DNA of 64,000 nucleotides from Novosphingobium aquimarinum (GCF_009746585.1 NZ_WRPO01000015.1:32264-96263); one strand, 5' to 3'; positions 7,335 to 17,173 are shown, counted from the first letter of the stretch. Numbers and translations: made by a program. Notes: generated by a model not told the origin, from the sequence alone.

Positions 7335-10151
7335 GTGTTCGATCTGCTTTTTTGCCTTGAGAACGAGCATGATATGCGGCTCGTCTGGATTGCCGTGGCG
7401 CTTTGTACGCTGACGGCGGCGGCCGTCGTGCTCATTCTCCAGCGTGCGATCCACGCGAAGGAGGAACGCAGGCGCAATTGGTTCGCTGCGGCAGTTGTCG
7501 TCGCCGGTCTCGGCGTCTGGGCGACGCACTTCGTCGCGATGCTGGGCTACGATCCGGGCGCGGCGGTAAGCTACAATGCCGCAAAGACGTTGATCTCGCT
7601 CGCCATCGCGGTCGCAACGGCGACGGGCGGCTTTCTGATCGCCGAAGGCGCGATCCTGCCGGCAAGGCGCGTCATGGCGGCAGTCGTCGTCGGCGCCGGG
7701 GCGGCGTTGATGCATTACGTCGGGATGATGGCCGTCGAGATGCCGGCTATCTTCCGATGGTCGCCCGAATGGATCGCCGTATCGCTTGCTTTCGCCATCG
7801 TGCCTATGGTCGTCACCTTGGAGTTGGGGGTGCAGCGCAACAGTCGCTTGGCATGCGCATCGAGCGGGTTGGCCTTCGTTATCGCTATTCTTGGTCTACA
7901 CTTTAGTGGTGTGGTGGCGGCCACGGCGATTCCGAGCCGTCGTCCGTTCACGGCGGACTTGATCATCGACCGAGTGCAACTGGGATCGATGGTTGCTCTT
8001 GTCGCGCTGATGATCTTGGTCTGCGTCATCGTTACCGCCGTAACGAGCCTCAGGATCCAGGCAGCGGCTGCGGTACGCGAGCGCGAGTTTCGTATTTTCG
8101 TGCAGGGCATCACCGACTACGCGATCTACATGCTCACGCCTGACGGGCGGGTCGCCAGTTGGAACGCGGGCGCCGCGAAGCTGAAGGGATATAGCGAGGC
8201 GGAAGCTATCGGTCTTCCCCTCGAAACGTTTTACGCTCCGGCGCACAGCGAGTCTGGCAATGCCATGAATGGTCTCGCCAGGGCGCGTGAGGAAGGGCGG
8301 TTCGCGGTCGAGGGGTGGTGCCGGAGAAAGGACGGGTCCTCCTTCTGGGCGCACGTAACGATCGAGCCCGTGCACGATGAGCGTGGTCGATTTCGGGGTT
8401 TCGCCAAGATTACCCGCGATATGACGGTTCCCAAGCAAGACAAGGATCGCCTGATCGAGGCCAGTGCCAATCTCGATGCCGCGCTGTCGAACATGCATCA
8501 GGGGCTCTGTTTGTTTGGGGAGGATCGCCGCCTGATCTTGTGGAACCAGCGGTTTTGCGAGCTTTATGGCATCGAACCCGGCGCTCTTCGGGAAGGCATG
8601 ACAATCGACGAGTTTATTCGCGCGTCCCTGAGCGGGCTTAACGACGCGATGGTGAGCGATGAACGCGTTGCGCTGGGGATCGATCGCCTTCTCGAATGCC
8701 TGGCCGACGACACAGGCGGCTCAGTGAGTGTGGAATACGCCAACGGCATGCACGTCTTCATGGCGCATCGTCGCCTGGAAGGTGGTGGCTGGGTCTCGAC
8801 CTTCGAGGACGTGACCGCGCGCCGCCTTTCCGAAGCCAAGATTGCCCACATGGCTCTCCACGACGATCTTACGGGGCTCCCGAACCGAATCCACTTCGGC
8901 CGTCGTCTCGACGAGGCCATGGTCCAGGCCGCAAGCGAAGGGGGCAAGATCGGAATCGCGGTGGTCGATCTCGATCGCTTCAAGGAAATCAACGATACCT
9001 GGGGGCATGCGGCCGGTGACACGTTGTTGTGCGCGATCGCCGAGAAGCTGCATGCCGAAACCCCCGCAAACGGCTTCTTCGCCCGTCTCGGCGGAGACGA
9101 GTTCGCCGCGTTCTTCCCGTACACCAACGATGACGAACTTCAGTCCTGGGTCGCTCGCATCGAGCGGGCGTTTACTCAGAAGATCATTCTCGAATCCTCC
9201 AAGTTCAGCGCTGGTGGAAGCATCGGCATCGCCTCTTACCCGACCGATGGAGAGAACCGCGAGCAAGTGCTCAACAACGCGGACCTTGCCATGTATCGCG
9301 CCAAAGGCCTGATCGGCGCCAGTATCTGCTATTACGAGCGCGGGATGGACGAGAAAGCGCGCGCCAAGCGCCAGCTCGCGAACGATTTGCGGCATGCCAT
9401 CGAGCGCAACGAGCTCTCGCTGGCCTTCCAGGACCAGTGCTCGCTCGTGACCGACGAGGTGACTGGTTACGAGGCGCTGCTGCGCTGGAACCATACGCTG
9501 CACGGCCCCATCCCGCCTTCGCGTTTCATTCCCATCGCCGAGGAGTCGGGTGCGATCCTCGAGATCGGCGCGTGGGTGCTGCGCGAAGCGTGCAGGCAGG
9601 CCGTGGAATGGGACAAGCCGCTGAAGGTCGCCGTGAACCTCTCGGCGGTGCAACTGATGCAGGTCGATCTCATCGAGACGGTGATCACCATTCTGACCGA
9701 GACCGGGCTCTCGCCGCGCCGCCTCGAGCTGGAAATCACCGAATCCGTGATCATCGCCGACAAGGCGCGCGCGCTGCACATCCTGCGCAGTTTGAAGTCA
9801 TTGGGCGTGACGATCGCGATCGACGACTTCGGAACGGGGTATTCGTCGCTCGACACGCTCAATTCGTTCCCGTTCGACAAGATCAAGATCGACAAGTCGT
9901 TCCTGCTCGAATCCAGCACCAGTCCTCAGGCGCGCGCCATCATTCGCGCGGTGCTCGCGCTTGGACGCAGCCTCAATGTGCCGGTGCTTGCCGAGGGTCT
10001 GGAATCGGTCGAGCAACTCGAGCTGCTGAAACTCGAAGGCTGCGATGAAGCCCAAGGCTATTTCTTCGGACGACCGCGTCCTTCAGCGCAGCTGGGACAA
10101 ACGGGCGACCATGGTCATGACGGATCGGTCGATACCGAGGAAGCCGCCTGA
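7335..10151 (+). CDS. MHYT-PAS-PAS-GGDEF-EAL cyclic-di-GMP signalling protein
   Basis: A 938-residue membrane protein for c-di-GMP turnover. Residues 1-240 form seven hydrophobic spans with MHYT-type motifs: WATHFVAML at 62-70 and MHYVGMMAVEM at 126-136, plus a degenerate third copy (GLHFSG). Such domains are thought to sense a diatomic gas through copper. Two PAS regions follow (about 255-370 and 380-490). The GGDEF domain has an intact motif RLGGDEF near residue 587, but the RxxD inhibitory site five residues upstream is missing. The EAL domain keeps YEALLRW (about 712), EITES and DDFGTGYSS (about 830), so both activities look possible. Translation begins at GTG 7335, chosen because family members start with this CL..EHD..LV segment; ATG 7374 would delete part of it. 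Confidence 0.9.
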   Translation: MFDLLFCLENEHDMRLVWIAVALCTLTAAAVVLILQRAIHAKEERRRNWFAAAVVVAGLGVWATHFVAMLGYDPGAAVSYNAAKTLISLAIAVATATGGFLIAEGAILPARRVMAAVVVGAGAALMHYVGMMAVEMPAIFRWSPEWIAVSLAFAIVPMVVTLELGVQRNSRLACASSGLAFVIAILGLHFSGVVAATAIPSRRPFTADLIIDRVQLGSMVALVALMILVCVIVTAVTSLRIQAAAAVREREFRIFVQGITDYAIYMLTPDGRVASWNAGAAKLKGYSEAEAIGLPLETFYAPAHSESGNAMNGLARAREEGRFAVEGWCRRKDGSSFWAHVTIEPVHDERGRFRGFAKITRDMTVPKQDKDRLIEASANLDAALSNMHQGLCLFGEDRRLILWNQRFCELYGIEPGALREGMTIDEFIRASLSGLNDAMVSDERVALGIDRLLECLADDTGGSVSVEYANGMHVFMAHRRLEGGGWVSTFEDVTARRLSEAKIAHMALHDDLTGLPNRIHFGRRLDEAMVQAASEGGKIGIAVVDLDRFKEINDTWGHAAGDTLLCAIAEKLHAETPANGFFARLGGDEFAAFFPYTNDDELQSWVARIERAFTQKIILESSKFSAGGSIGIASYPTDGENREQVLNNADLAMYRAKGLIGASICYYERGMDEKARAKRQLANDLRHAIERNELSLAFQDQCSLVTDEVTGYEALLRWNHTLHGPIPPSRFIPIAEESGAILEIGAWVLREACRQAVEWDKPLKVAVNLSAVQLMQVDLIETVITILTETGLSPRRLELEITESVIIADKARALHILRSLKSLGVTIAIDDFGTGYSSLDTLNSFPFDKIKIDKSFLLESSTSPQARAIIRAVLALGRSLNVPVLAEGLESVEQLELLKLEGCDEAQGYFFGRPRPSAQLGQTGDHGHDGSVDTEEAA

Positions 10152-10182
10152 CGCGCAAACGCGAGTCAGACGGAGTAAGCTC

Positions 10183-10770
10183 TTAATTGGTGAGCAGCGC
10201 GAGTTCGACCCGCCCGCTGCCGGGTCCGACGATGCCGATCTGGTCGGCCGCGGCGCGGCTGAGATCGATCACGCGGTTGCCGTGGAACGGCCCGCGGTCG
10301 TTGATGCGCACGACCACCGTGCGGCCATTGCGCTCATTGGTGACTTTGACGCGGCTGCCGAAGGGCAAAGTGCGATGCGCCGCGGTCAATTGGGCAGGAT
10401 CGAAGACATCGCCACTGGCGGTGCGACGGCCGGCGAAGGCGCGACCGTAGAAGCTGGCGACGCCTGAGCCGACGGATTCGAGGGCTTCGTCTTCGTCAGG
10501 CGATGCGACCGAAATCTCGGCGTCGAGCAGGCCGGTCTGCGAGGCTTCGTTCTGGGTCTTGGTGAAGGTATTGTCGAAGCGGGCCTCGAACTGCGAGGAT
10601 GCCTTGACCGCGACGGGCACTGCCTCTGCCGCTTCGAGCTCGCTGCCTCCGATGGCGGCGATCACCATGCCGGTGGCTGGAAGCGCCAATGCCGCGCCCA
10701 AGGCAAACAGCTGTGCAGGCGCGATGCGGCGCGAACGCCGCAGGGTCGTACGATCAGTCAGAAGTCCCAC
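10183..10770 (-). CDS. RlpA-like septal ring/cell-wall lytic protein
   Basis: A 195-residue protein whose C-terminal half (from about residue 100) is a double-psi beta-barrel of the RlpA type. The signature runs from GVASFYGRAFAGRRTASG through LTAAHRTLPFGSRVKV to INDRGPF and VIDLSRAAA. RlpA proteins cut naked glycan strands of peptidoglycan and often act at the division septum. The N-terminus has a hydrophobic segment at about 18-38 that could anchor or export it. There is no SPOR domain, so it is a short form. It appears to start at GTG 10768-10770. It converges on the MHYT-GGDEF gene and lies downstream of argG on the same strand with a gap of about 108 bases on argG's 3' side. Confidence 0.85.
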   Translation of the reverse strand: MGLLTDRTTLRRSRRIAPAQLFALGAALALPATGMVIAAIGGSELEAAEAVPVAVKASSQFEARFDNTFTKTQNEASQTGLLDAEISVASPDEDEALESVGSGVASFYGRAFAGRRTASGDVFDPAQLTAAHRTLPFGSRVKVTNERNGRTVVVRINDRGPFHGNRVIDLSRAAADQIGIVGPGSGRVELALLTN

Positions 10771-10878
10771 TCCGTCCCGTTTCCGGTGAGGGGCAGGTAC
10801 ACCCGGTAATCTTACGATTGCACCCCTGTGGAGGCATCTCGTCGCGTTGCGGCAACGGTCCGCCCCATGCTCGGGAAC

Positions 10879-12093
10879 CTACCGATCGCGGCGTGCGAGG
10901 AGTCGAAGCCTCAGCGCGTTCAAGCGAATGAAGCCTTGTGCGTCCTTCTGGTCGTAAGCGCCCGCATCGTCCTCAAATGTGACGTGCGCCTCCGAATACA
11001 GCGAATCGGCCGACTTGCGGCCAACGATTGAGGCGAGGCCCTTGTAGAGCTTCAGCCGCACGGTGCCATTCACTTTGGCCTGCGAATGGTCGATCGCGGC
11101 TTGCAGCATCTCGCGTTCCGGCGCGAACCAGAAGCCGTTGTAGATGAGCTCGGCATACTTGGGCATCAGCTCGTCCTTGAGATGCGCCGCGCCGCGATCG
11201 AGCGTGATCTGCTCGATGCCCCGATGCGCGCGCGCGTAAATCTCGCCGCCCGGCGTTTCGTACATGCCGCGGCTCTTCATCCCGACGAAGCGGTTCTCGA
11301 CGAGGTCGAGCCGGCCGATGCCGTGCTTCTTACCGAGGTCGTTCAGGGCCGCGAGCAGCGTCGCCGGGCTCATCGCCTCGCCATTGAGTGCGACGCCGTC
11401 ACCCTTTTCGAAATCGATGGTGATGTATTCGGGCGTGTCGGGCGCATCCTCGGGATTGTCGGTCCGCGAATAAACGTAATCGGGTGTCTCTTCCCACGGA
11501 TCCTCGAGCACTTTGCCTTCCGAAGAGGTGTGCAGCAGATTCGCGTCGGTCGAGAACGGGCTCTCGCCGCGCTTGTCCTTGGGGACGGGGATCTGGTGCT
11601 GCTCGGCCCAGGCGATCAGCGCGGTGCGGCTGGTCAGGTCCCACTCGCGCCAGGGCGCGATCACCTTGATGTCGGGATCGAGTGCATAGGCGGACAGTTC
11701 GAAGCGCACTTGGTCATTGCCCTTGCCGGTTGCGCCGTGGGCGATCGCGTCGGCGCCGGTTTCGCGAGCGATCTCGATCAGGCGCTTCGAAATGAGCGGC
11801 CGCGCGATCGAAGTGCCGAGCAGGTAGTCGCCTTCATAGCGGGCATTGGCGCGCATCATCGGGAAGACGAAGTCGCGCACGAATTCCTCGCGCAAGTCGT
11901 CGATGTAGATGTGTTCGTCGGGCACACCCATCAGCTTGGCCTTGGCGCGCGCGGGTTCCAGCTCCTCGCCTTGTCCGAGGTCGGCGGTGAAAGTGACGAC
12001 TTCGCAGTTGTACGTCACTTGCAGCCATTTCAGGATCACGCTCGTATCGAGGCCGCCCGAATAGGCGAGGACCACACGCTTCACATCAGTCAT
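10879..12093 (-). CDS. argG: argininosuccinate synthase
   Basis: A 404-residue cytosolic enzyme that joins citrulline and aspartate with ATP, the penultimate step of arginine synthesis. The length is typical for the bacterial enzyme. The N-terminal PP-loop AYSGGLDTS is at residues 10-18, followed by [23 protein letters not shown] and the EITFE-like C-terminal segments. No other arginine gene is adjacent. The protein is full length, with no unusual substitution noticed. Confidence 0.97.
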   Translation of the reverse strand: MTDVKRVVLAYSGGLDTSVILKWLQVTYNCEVVTFTADLGQGEELEPARAKAKLMGVPDEHIYIDDLREEFVRDFVFPMMRANARYEGDYLLGTSIARPLISKRLIEIARETGADAIAHGATGKGNDQVRFELSAYALDPDIKVIAPWREWDLTSRTALIAWAEQHQIPVPKDKRGESPFSTDANLLHTSSEGKVLEDPWEETPDYVYSRTDNPEDAPDTPEYITIDFEKGDGVALNGEAMSPATLLAALNDLGKKHGIGRLDLVENRFVGMKSRGMYETPGGEIYARAHRGIEQITLDRGAAHLKDELMPKYAELIYNGFWFAPEREMLQAAIDHSQAKVNGTVRLKLYKGLASIVGRKSADSLYSEAHVTFEDDAGAYDQKDAQGFIRLNALRLRLLARRDR

Positions 12094-12233
12094 ACCGGTT
12101 GCTTTCGTCTGAGCGGTTCAGGCAAGATCGAAGCGGCCACCTAGGCGATGGCCGGGACTGCGACAAGAGGAGGGTTTGCGGTCGACAAAACCCGTGCCTC
12201 GCATTGCCGTGTACGTTTCGGCAATCTGCCGGG

Positions 12234-13532
12234 CTAGGCCGCGGGGCCGCGCAACGCCGTTTCCGCTTTGGCCATGTAGTCGCGCGTCAAGGGCAGGGTC
12301 CGGCGCTGGCGGATGTACTGAATCTGGTAGTTGCACATGCTGCCGCTCTCGAAGGCGGCCGTCGCGCCGGCGAGGTAGAAGATCCACAGGCGGTAAAACC
12401 GCTCGTCGTGCAGCGCGATGATGGCGTCGCGACTGGCGACGCAGCGCTTGTACCATTCGCGCAGCGTCAGCGCGTAGTGCAGCCGCAGCGTCTCGACGTC
12501 GCTGGCAATCAACCGCGCTTTCTCGCTCGCGGCCAGGGTCTCGCTGAGCGCGGGGATGTAGCCGCCGGGGAAGATCCACTTGCGGGTGAAAGCGTCGGTC
12601 GCACCGGGGCCGCCCATCCGCCCGATCGTGTGCATCAGCATGACGCCGTCGTCGGCCAGAAGCCGTGTGCAGTCGAGGAAGAAGCGATCGAACTGTGCTT
12701 GGCCGACATGTTCAAACATGCCGACCGAGACGATGCGATCGTACTGCAGTCCGCGCGCGGCAAGGTCGCGATAGTCCACCAGTTCGAAGAGGATCTTGTC
12801 GGCGACCCCGGCTTCCTCGGCGCGCACGCGGGCGAGGGCGAGCTGCTCCTCGCTGAGTGTGATCCCATGGACTTCGGCTCCGGCATATTTTGCCAGATAG
12901 ATCGCCATACCGCCCCAGCCACACCCGATGTCGAGCACGGTCTGCCCCGGTGACAACGCAAGTTTGGCAGCGATATGCGCGAGCTTGGCATCCTGCGCCT
13001 GCTCCAGCGTCATATCCCCGCCGAGCATATCCTTCGGCCAGTACGCGCAGCTGTACTGCATGTGCTCGGAATCGAGAAACAGGCGATAGAGATCATTGCC
13101 GATGTCGTAGTGGTGCGAGACGTTGCTCTTGGATCGTGCCGCGCGATTGACGCCGTCGATCCGCGTCGCGATGCGGCTGCGCAGCTTCTTGAAGCGACTG
13201 GCCTCGCGGACTTCGCCGCCCTTGTCCCACGGCTTGTTGGCGCGCAGAAGCTGGACGAGCTGCATGATGTCGCCACGTTCGACCAGCAACCCGCCTTCCA
13301 TGAAAGTTTCGCCGGCGCCGAGCCGGAAATCGCGCAGGATTCGCAGCTCCGCCCGGCGCGAGGTGAAGCGGATGGCGACATCGGGAAAGCCGGGCGTGGG
13401 CGTTCCGAATTTCGCTGTACTGCCATCTGGCCGGCGGACTTCCAGCGTGCCGTATCTGATGCCGTCTGCAAGGAATCGATCGAGAATATGTCGTCTCACG
13501 GGAAACCTGTTGTCACTTTTGCACATTGCCAT
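12234..13532 (-). CDS. cfa: cyclopropane-fatty-acyl-phospholipid synthase
   Basis: A 432-residue SAM-dependent enzyme that methylenates unsaturated acyl chains of membrane phospholipids. The N-terminal lipid-binding part is followed by SNVSHHYDIGNDLYRLFLD and by the SAM site VLDIGCGWGGMAIYLA near residue 200. Further family motifs are GITLSEEQ, VSVGMFEHVG and FIFPGG-like WIFPGGYIP. The length and order match the Cfa/CmaS family, so the call is firm. It stands alone between argG and a short-chain dehydrogenase, all on the minus strand. In many bacteria the gene is induced in stationary phase; nothing in the upstream 40 bases shows how it is controlled here. Confidence 0.95.
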   Translation of the reverse strand: MAMCKSDNRFPVRRHILDRFLADGIRYGTLEVRRPDGSTAKFGTPTPGFPDVAIRFTSRRAELRILRDFRLGAGETFMEGGLLVERGDIMQLVQLLRANKPWDKGGEVREASRFKKLRSRIATRIDGVNRAARSKSNVSHHYDIGNDLYRLFLDSEHMQYSCAYWPKDMLGGDMTLEQAQDAKLAHIAAKLALSPGQTVLDIGCGWGGMAIYLAKYAGAEVHGITLSEEQLALARVRAEEAGVADKILFELVDYRDLAARGLQYDRIVSVGMFEHVGQAQFDRFFLDCTRLLADDGVMLMHTIGRMGGPGATDAFTRKWIFPGGYIPALSETLAASEKARLIASDVETLRLHYALTLREWYKRCVASRDAIIALHDERFYRLWIFYLAGATAAFESGSMCNYQIQYIRQRRTLPLTRDYMAKAETALRGPAA

Positions 13533-13571
13533 GTAGCGCGGGCCGTCGCCGCCTCAAGGGCAAGTCCGCTA

Positions 13572-14324
13572 CTATTGGCGTGCCAGGAACAGCACATCGC
13601 GCGGTTGGCGTAGCAAATGTTGCCCCGAATCGAGATAGAGCGTTTCCCCGCTTGCGAGCCATCCCTCGGCCAGGAACAGCGCGGCTTGCGCGATTTCATC
13701 GGCGCCGGTCTTGCGCTTCAGCAGATTCATTCGGTGTGAGCGGTCCGTCTCGCTTTCGCTTTGATCGTGGCTTGCGAGGATAGCGCCAGGAGCAATGGCG
13801 TAGACCCGGTCGTCTGGCCCGGCGAGCCCGATCGCCAGCATCGGCACGGTCGCGGCGAGGGCATGCTTGCTCATCGTGTAAGAGAAAAAATCGGGATTGG
13901 GATTGGCGATCTTCTGATCGGTCACCTGAATGACGCGGCGTCCCGCCGATGCGCGTGCCCACCGCAGAAAGGCTTGCGCGAGGCGAGCGGGAGCAGCGGC
14001 GTTCACGCGCAGTGCCTCGTCGAACACTTCGCTAGCGAGCGCCTCGACCGTATCGAGGCGGAAAATGCCCGCGCAGTTGATCAGAACGCGCCAATCGGGA
14101 AGCCGTGCGGCCAAATCCGCGATCATAGCCTCGGATGCCTGGGCATCGCACAAGTCGCAGCCGATCGTTTCCGCGCTGGGCAGGGATGCGGCAAGGTCGT
14201 TCGCGGCTGCAGCCGATCGACCATAATGAATGACGACATGCCATCCGGCCTCGCCGAAGGCGCGGGCAATGGCTGCGCCGATCCGCTTGGCTCCGCCCGT
14301 CACGAGCACGGCCGGTGTCTTCAT
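13572..14324 (-). CDS. short-chain dehydrogenase/reductase, FolM/pteridine-reductase-like
   Basis: A 250-residue Rossmann-fold oxidoreductase. The nucleotide site VTGGAKRIGAAIA is at the N-terminus, NCAG in the middle, and the catalytic YTMSK in the SYTMSKHA segment. The segment before the catalytic tyrosine reads IQVTDQK instead of the usual serine-containing strand. That D-Q variant is typical of the subgroup related to FolM dihydromonapterin reductase and pteridine reductases. The start MKTPAV was preferred to an ATG eight codons upstream because the first strand begins at once. It sits upstream of cfa with a gap of about 40 bases. NAD(P)H dependence is certain from the fold; a pteridine substrate is an inference. 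Confidence 0.82.
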   Translation of the reverse strand: MKTPAVLVTGGAKRIGAAIARAFGEAGWHVVIHYGRSAAAANDLAASLPSAETIGCDLCDAQASEAMIADLAARLPDWRVLINCAGIFRLDTVEALASEVFDEALRVNAAAPARLAQAFLRWARASAGRRVIQVTDQKIANPNPDFFSYTMSKHALAATVPMLAIGLAGPDDRVYAIAPGAILASHDQSESETDRSHRMNLLKRKTGADEIAQAALFLAEGWLASGETLYLDSGQHLLRQPRDVLFLARQ

Positions 14325-14404
14325 CTGAGCAGGTGGCGCCATCGCCACACATCAGCACATCGGCGGCGATTATGGAACCTTTCTGCCGACTTCATCCGAG
14401 ACGC

Positions 14405-14435
14405 GAAAAAGGCGCCGCTGGGCAAGCGGCGCCTT
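14405..14435 (-). terminator. rho-independent terminator of the glycine-zipper gene
   Basis: A perfect 10-bp stem (14409-14418 with 14426-14435) with a 7-base loop. On the minus strand it is followed by a run of T, so it ends the transcript of the glycine-zipper gene at 14456. Confidence 0.85.
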
Positions 14436-14455
14436 GTCCTGTTGCCGACGCGGGA

Positions 14456-14779
14456 TCAGCGGCAGCGCGGACGCGAATTCTTGCGATCCACTTCGCGGCC
14501 GACCAGCGCGCCGACAGCGGCCCCGGCGATCGTGCCGACGGTCTTGTCGCGGCCACCATCGATCGTGCGGCCGAGCAGCGCCCCGGCGACGCCGCCGATC
14601 AGCAAGCCCGTCGTTCCGTTGGACTTCTTGCAGTAATAGCGACCGTTGTTGCCGCGCCAGTACCGAATGCCATTGTCCGTCTGGTAATAGCGGCGCGAAT
14701 CCGCCTGGGCGGGAGTCGCGACGGTGAGGGCGGGAAGGGTGAGAGCCGACAGAGTGGCGGCGATGATTGCGGTACGCAT
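14456..14779 (-). CDS. glycine zipper 2TM-domain envelope protein
   Basis: A 107-residue exported protein. A signal peptide occupies about residues 1-27 (MRTAIIAATLSALTLPALTVATPAQA). A short Tyr/Arg-rich segment follows, then a glycine-zipper pair: LLIGGVAGALLGRTIDGG and TVGTIAGAAVGALVGREV. This resembles the 17-kDa surface antigen/SlyB type of envelope protein. The start is supported by an AGGAGG ribosome site just upstream, and a terminator follows the stop. There is no lipobox cysteine, so it is probably a free or inner-membrane-associated periplasmic protein. Its exact function is unknown; related proteins affect envelope integrity. Confidence 0.82.
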   Translation of the reverse strand: MRTAIIAATLSALTLPALTVATPAQADSRRYYQTDNGIRYWRGNNGRYYCKKSNGTTGLLIGGVAGALLGRTIDGGRDKTVGTIAGAAVGALVGREVDRKNSRPRCR

Positions 14780-14941
14780 GGCTGAACCTCCTGATGCGTC
14801 GTTGATGAGGTAACAACGACCAAGTTCGTTCATGGCTCCACAACCTGAGATGAACGAGGCAATTTGCCTCAATTTGCGCGGCGGACAGTTATCGTCGCAC
14901 GTTGAAACGCGGGTTCGGTTCTAAGGAACGCGCCAAACCGG

Positions 14942-16252
14942 TCAGTCGAGCGCGGCCTGCTTTTCCGCATAGATTCGCTCCAGCTCCTCGCGGTCGCGCT
15001 CGGCGCGGCTCTTTTTCTCGGCGGCCGTCTTCAGCTGTCCGCAGGCGGCGTCGATATCGCGCCCGCGCGGGGTACGCACCGGGGCGCTGATGCCGGCCTC
15101 GAACACGATGTTGGAAAAGCGGCGGATGCGTTCCGGCGTGGAGCACTCGTAAGGCGCGCCCGGCCAGGGGTTGAAGGGGATGAGATTGACCTTGGCGGGC
15201 AGATCGTACTTGCGCAGCAGGCGGACGAGTTCGTGCGCGTCTTCGTCGCTGTCATTCTTGTCCTTGAGCATCACATATTCGAACGTGATGCGCCGGGCGT
15301 TCGACGCGCCGGGGTAATCGGCGCAGGCCTGGAGCAATTCCTCCAGCCCGTACTTGCGGTTGATCGGCACGATCTCGTCGCGCACGTCCTTGCTCACCGC
15401 GTGGAGCGAGACCGCGAGATTGACGCCGATCTCTTCGCCGCACCGCGCCATCAACGGCACGACGCCGCTGGTCGACAAAGTAATCCGACGCTTCGACAGC
15501 GCGAGCCCGGCGCCGTCCATGACCAGGCGGAGCGCATCGCGCACGTTGTCGAAATTGTAGAGCGGCTCGCCCATGCCCATCATCACGATGTTGGTGAGCA
15601 GGCGACCATCGGCGCTGTAGCCGCCTTCATCCTCTTCGTCTTCGAGCCCGTCCATCCGGCCTCGCGGCCATTCGCCCAGCGCATCGCGGGCCAGCATGAC
15701 CTGGCCAACGATTTCGCCCGGCGTCAGATTGCGCACCAGCCGCATCGTACCGGTGTGGCAGAAGCGGCAATTGAGTGTGCACCCGACTTGCGACGACACG
15801 CACAACGTGCCGCGATCCGCATCGGGAATGAAGACCATCTCGAATTCGTGGCCGTCCGCCGTACGCAGCAGCCATTTGCGCGTGCCGTCGCTCGAATGCT
15901 GGGCCTCGACGACGTCGGGCCGGCCGATCACGAAACGCTCGCTCAGCCAGGGTCGCATCGCCTTGGCGATGTCCGTCATGGCGGAGAACTCGGTGACGCC
16001 GCGATGGTAGAGCCAGTGGAAGACCTGTTTGGCGCGCAGCTTTGCCTGCTTGGCATCGAGCCCCGCATCGGCAAACAGTTCGGCAATGCGGGGGCGGGGC
16101 AGACCGAGAAGATCGATCTTTCCGTCGGCGCGCGGCGTGATGCCACCGACCAGACCGGGGCGATCGACCGGCAAAGGATCGATGTGGCCCGGAATGGGCA
16201 TAGCGACCGGCTGGGAGCCGGCTCCCGTCGGAGTGTTGTCTGCTTCGGCCAT
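14942..16252 (-). CDS. rlmN: 23S rRNA (adenine-2503-C2)/tRNA adenine-37 methyltransferase
   Basis: A 436-residue radical-SAM enzyme that methylates C2 of A2503 in 23S rRNA and A37 in some tRNAs. The 4Fe-4S motif is in [12 protein letters not shown]. The MGMGEPL segment, the [18 protein letters not shown] region and the C-terminal catalytic cysteine in [10 protein letters not shown] are all present. The start MAEADN (16252) is preferred; an upstream methionine four codons earlier is possible. Compared with usual members there is an extra acidic loop ([16 protein letters not shown]) between the cluster motif and MGMGEP, and a C-terminal Lys/Arg/Glu-rich helix. The region upstream contains a direct repeat (16281-16310). 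Confidence 0.95.
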   Translation of the reverse strand: MAEADNTPTGAGSQPVAMPIPGHIDPLPVDRPGLVGGITPRADGKIDLLGLPRPRIAELFADAGLDAKQAKLRAKQVFHWLYHRGVTEFSAMTDIAKAMRPWLSERFVIGRPDVVEAQHSSDGTRKWLLRTADGHEFEMVFIPDADRGTLCVSSQVGCTLNCRFCHTGTMRLVRNLTPGEIVGQVMLARDALGEWPRGRMDGLEDEEDEGGYSADGRLLTNIVMMGMGEPLYNFDNVRDALRLVMDGAGLALSKRRITLSTSGVVPLMARCGEEIGVNLAVSLHAVSKDVRDEIVPINRKYGLEELLQACADYPGASNARRITFEYVMLKDKNDSDEDAHELVRLLRKYDLPAKVNLIPFNPWPGAPYECSTPERIRRFSNIVFEAGISAPVRTPRGRDIDAACGQLKTAAEKKSRAERDREELERIYAEKQAALD

Positions 16253-16280
16253 GGTGAAACGCATATATAGGGCATTCGCC

Positions 16281-16310
16281 GCGCGAACGAAAGATGCGCG
16301 CGAACGAAAG
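16281..16310. repeat. short direct repeat upstream of rlmN
   Basis: The 13-mer GCGCGAACGAAAG occurs at 16281-16293 and again at 16298-16310, a period of 17 bases. It lies in the leader/promoter region of rlmN. It could be a duplicated operator half or a chance slippage product. Confidence 0.5.
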
Positions 16311-16480
16311 CCGGCATCGCTTCGTTCCGCGCACTCATCGTAACCGCTGCACGAGGTATCGTGCATGTGTGTCTGAAATACCACGCTTTTTTTGTTGTGT
16401 GAGGTTCATGAAACTCGACGAGGGGCTGCGGCATTTCCCTGGTCCGACGGCAAGCCCGTCGTGATTACGGAGTACCTAGA

Positions 16481-17152
16481 ATGAATAAGTTTCTCGTTTG
16501 CCTCGCTACCGGAACCGCGCTCGGCGCACTCGGATCGGCGCCCGCCATGGCCCAACAGGCAGACTCACCGTTCACCGGCCCTCGCGTCGAAGCGATCGTC
16601 GGCTACGACATCAGCAAGGCCGGCAGCAGCATCGATGACGATATCAATGCCGATAACGACGAATCCATCGACGGCTTCCTCTACGGCGTCGGCGTGGGTT
16701 ATGATGTGGACCTCGGCAGCGTCGTCCTCGGTGCCGAGGCGGAGATCAGCGATTCCACCGCCAAGACTGAGTTCACCGACGGCGATTTCGAAGGTTTCGG
16801 GATCGGTAACGTCAAGGCGAACCGCGATCTCTATCTTGGCGCCCGCGCGGGTATCAAGGCGACGCCGAGCACGCTGGTTTACGTCAAGGGCGGCTACACC
16901 AACGCCAAGTTCGACGTGAATTCGTTCGATGGCACCACCGAGTTCGGTCAGGACATCGATGCCGATGGCTGGCGGATCGGTGCCGGCGTCGAACAGGCGG
17001 TGGGCACGAACACTTTCGCCAAGCTCGAATACCGCTATTCGAATTATTCGCGGGCGGAAATCGACTTCAATGGTGATCTGCCGGATAGCCAGCGCTTCGA
17101 TGTCGACCTCGATCGTCACCAAATCGCAGCGAGCGTCGGCGTACGCTTCTAA
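16481..17152 (+). CDS. outer-membrane beta-barrel protein (opacity/OmpW-like)
   Basis: A 223-residue exported barrel protein. The signal peptide ends at about residue 25 (GSAPAMAQQA). The mature part alternates hydrophobic and polar residues and ends with aromatic F (ASVGVRF), the outer-membrane assembly signal. It matches the small 8-stranded porin/opacity family (GVGVGYDVDLGSVVLGAEAEISDS, YLGARAGIKATPSTLVYVKGGYTN, FAKLEYRYSNYSR). It is unusually rich in aspartate in its loops (SIDDDINADNDESIDG near residue 50, and FDVDLDRHQ). That gives a strongly acidic exterior, perhaps cation-binding. A strong terminator follows. The smaller barrel at 54960-55442 is of the same general type. Confidence 0.85.
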   Translation: MNKFLVCLATGTALGALGSAPAMAQQADSPFTGPRVEAIVGYDISKAGSSIDDDINADNDESIDGFLYGVGVGYDVDLGSVVLGAEAEISDSTAKTEFTDGDFEGFGIGNVKANRDLYLGARAGIKATPSTLVYVKGGYTNAKFDVNSFDGTTEFGQDIDADGWRIGAGVEQAVGTNTFAKLEYRYSNYSRAEIDFNGDLPDSQRFDVDLDRHQIAASVGVRF

Positions 17153-17173
17153 GCGTTCGCTAGCGACTACAGG

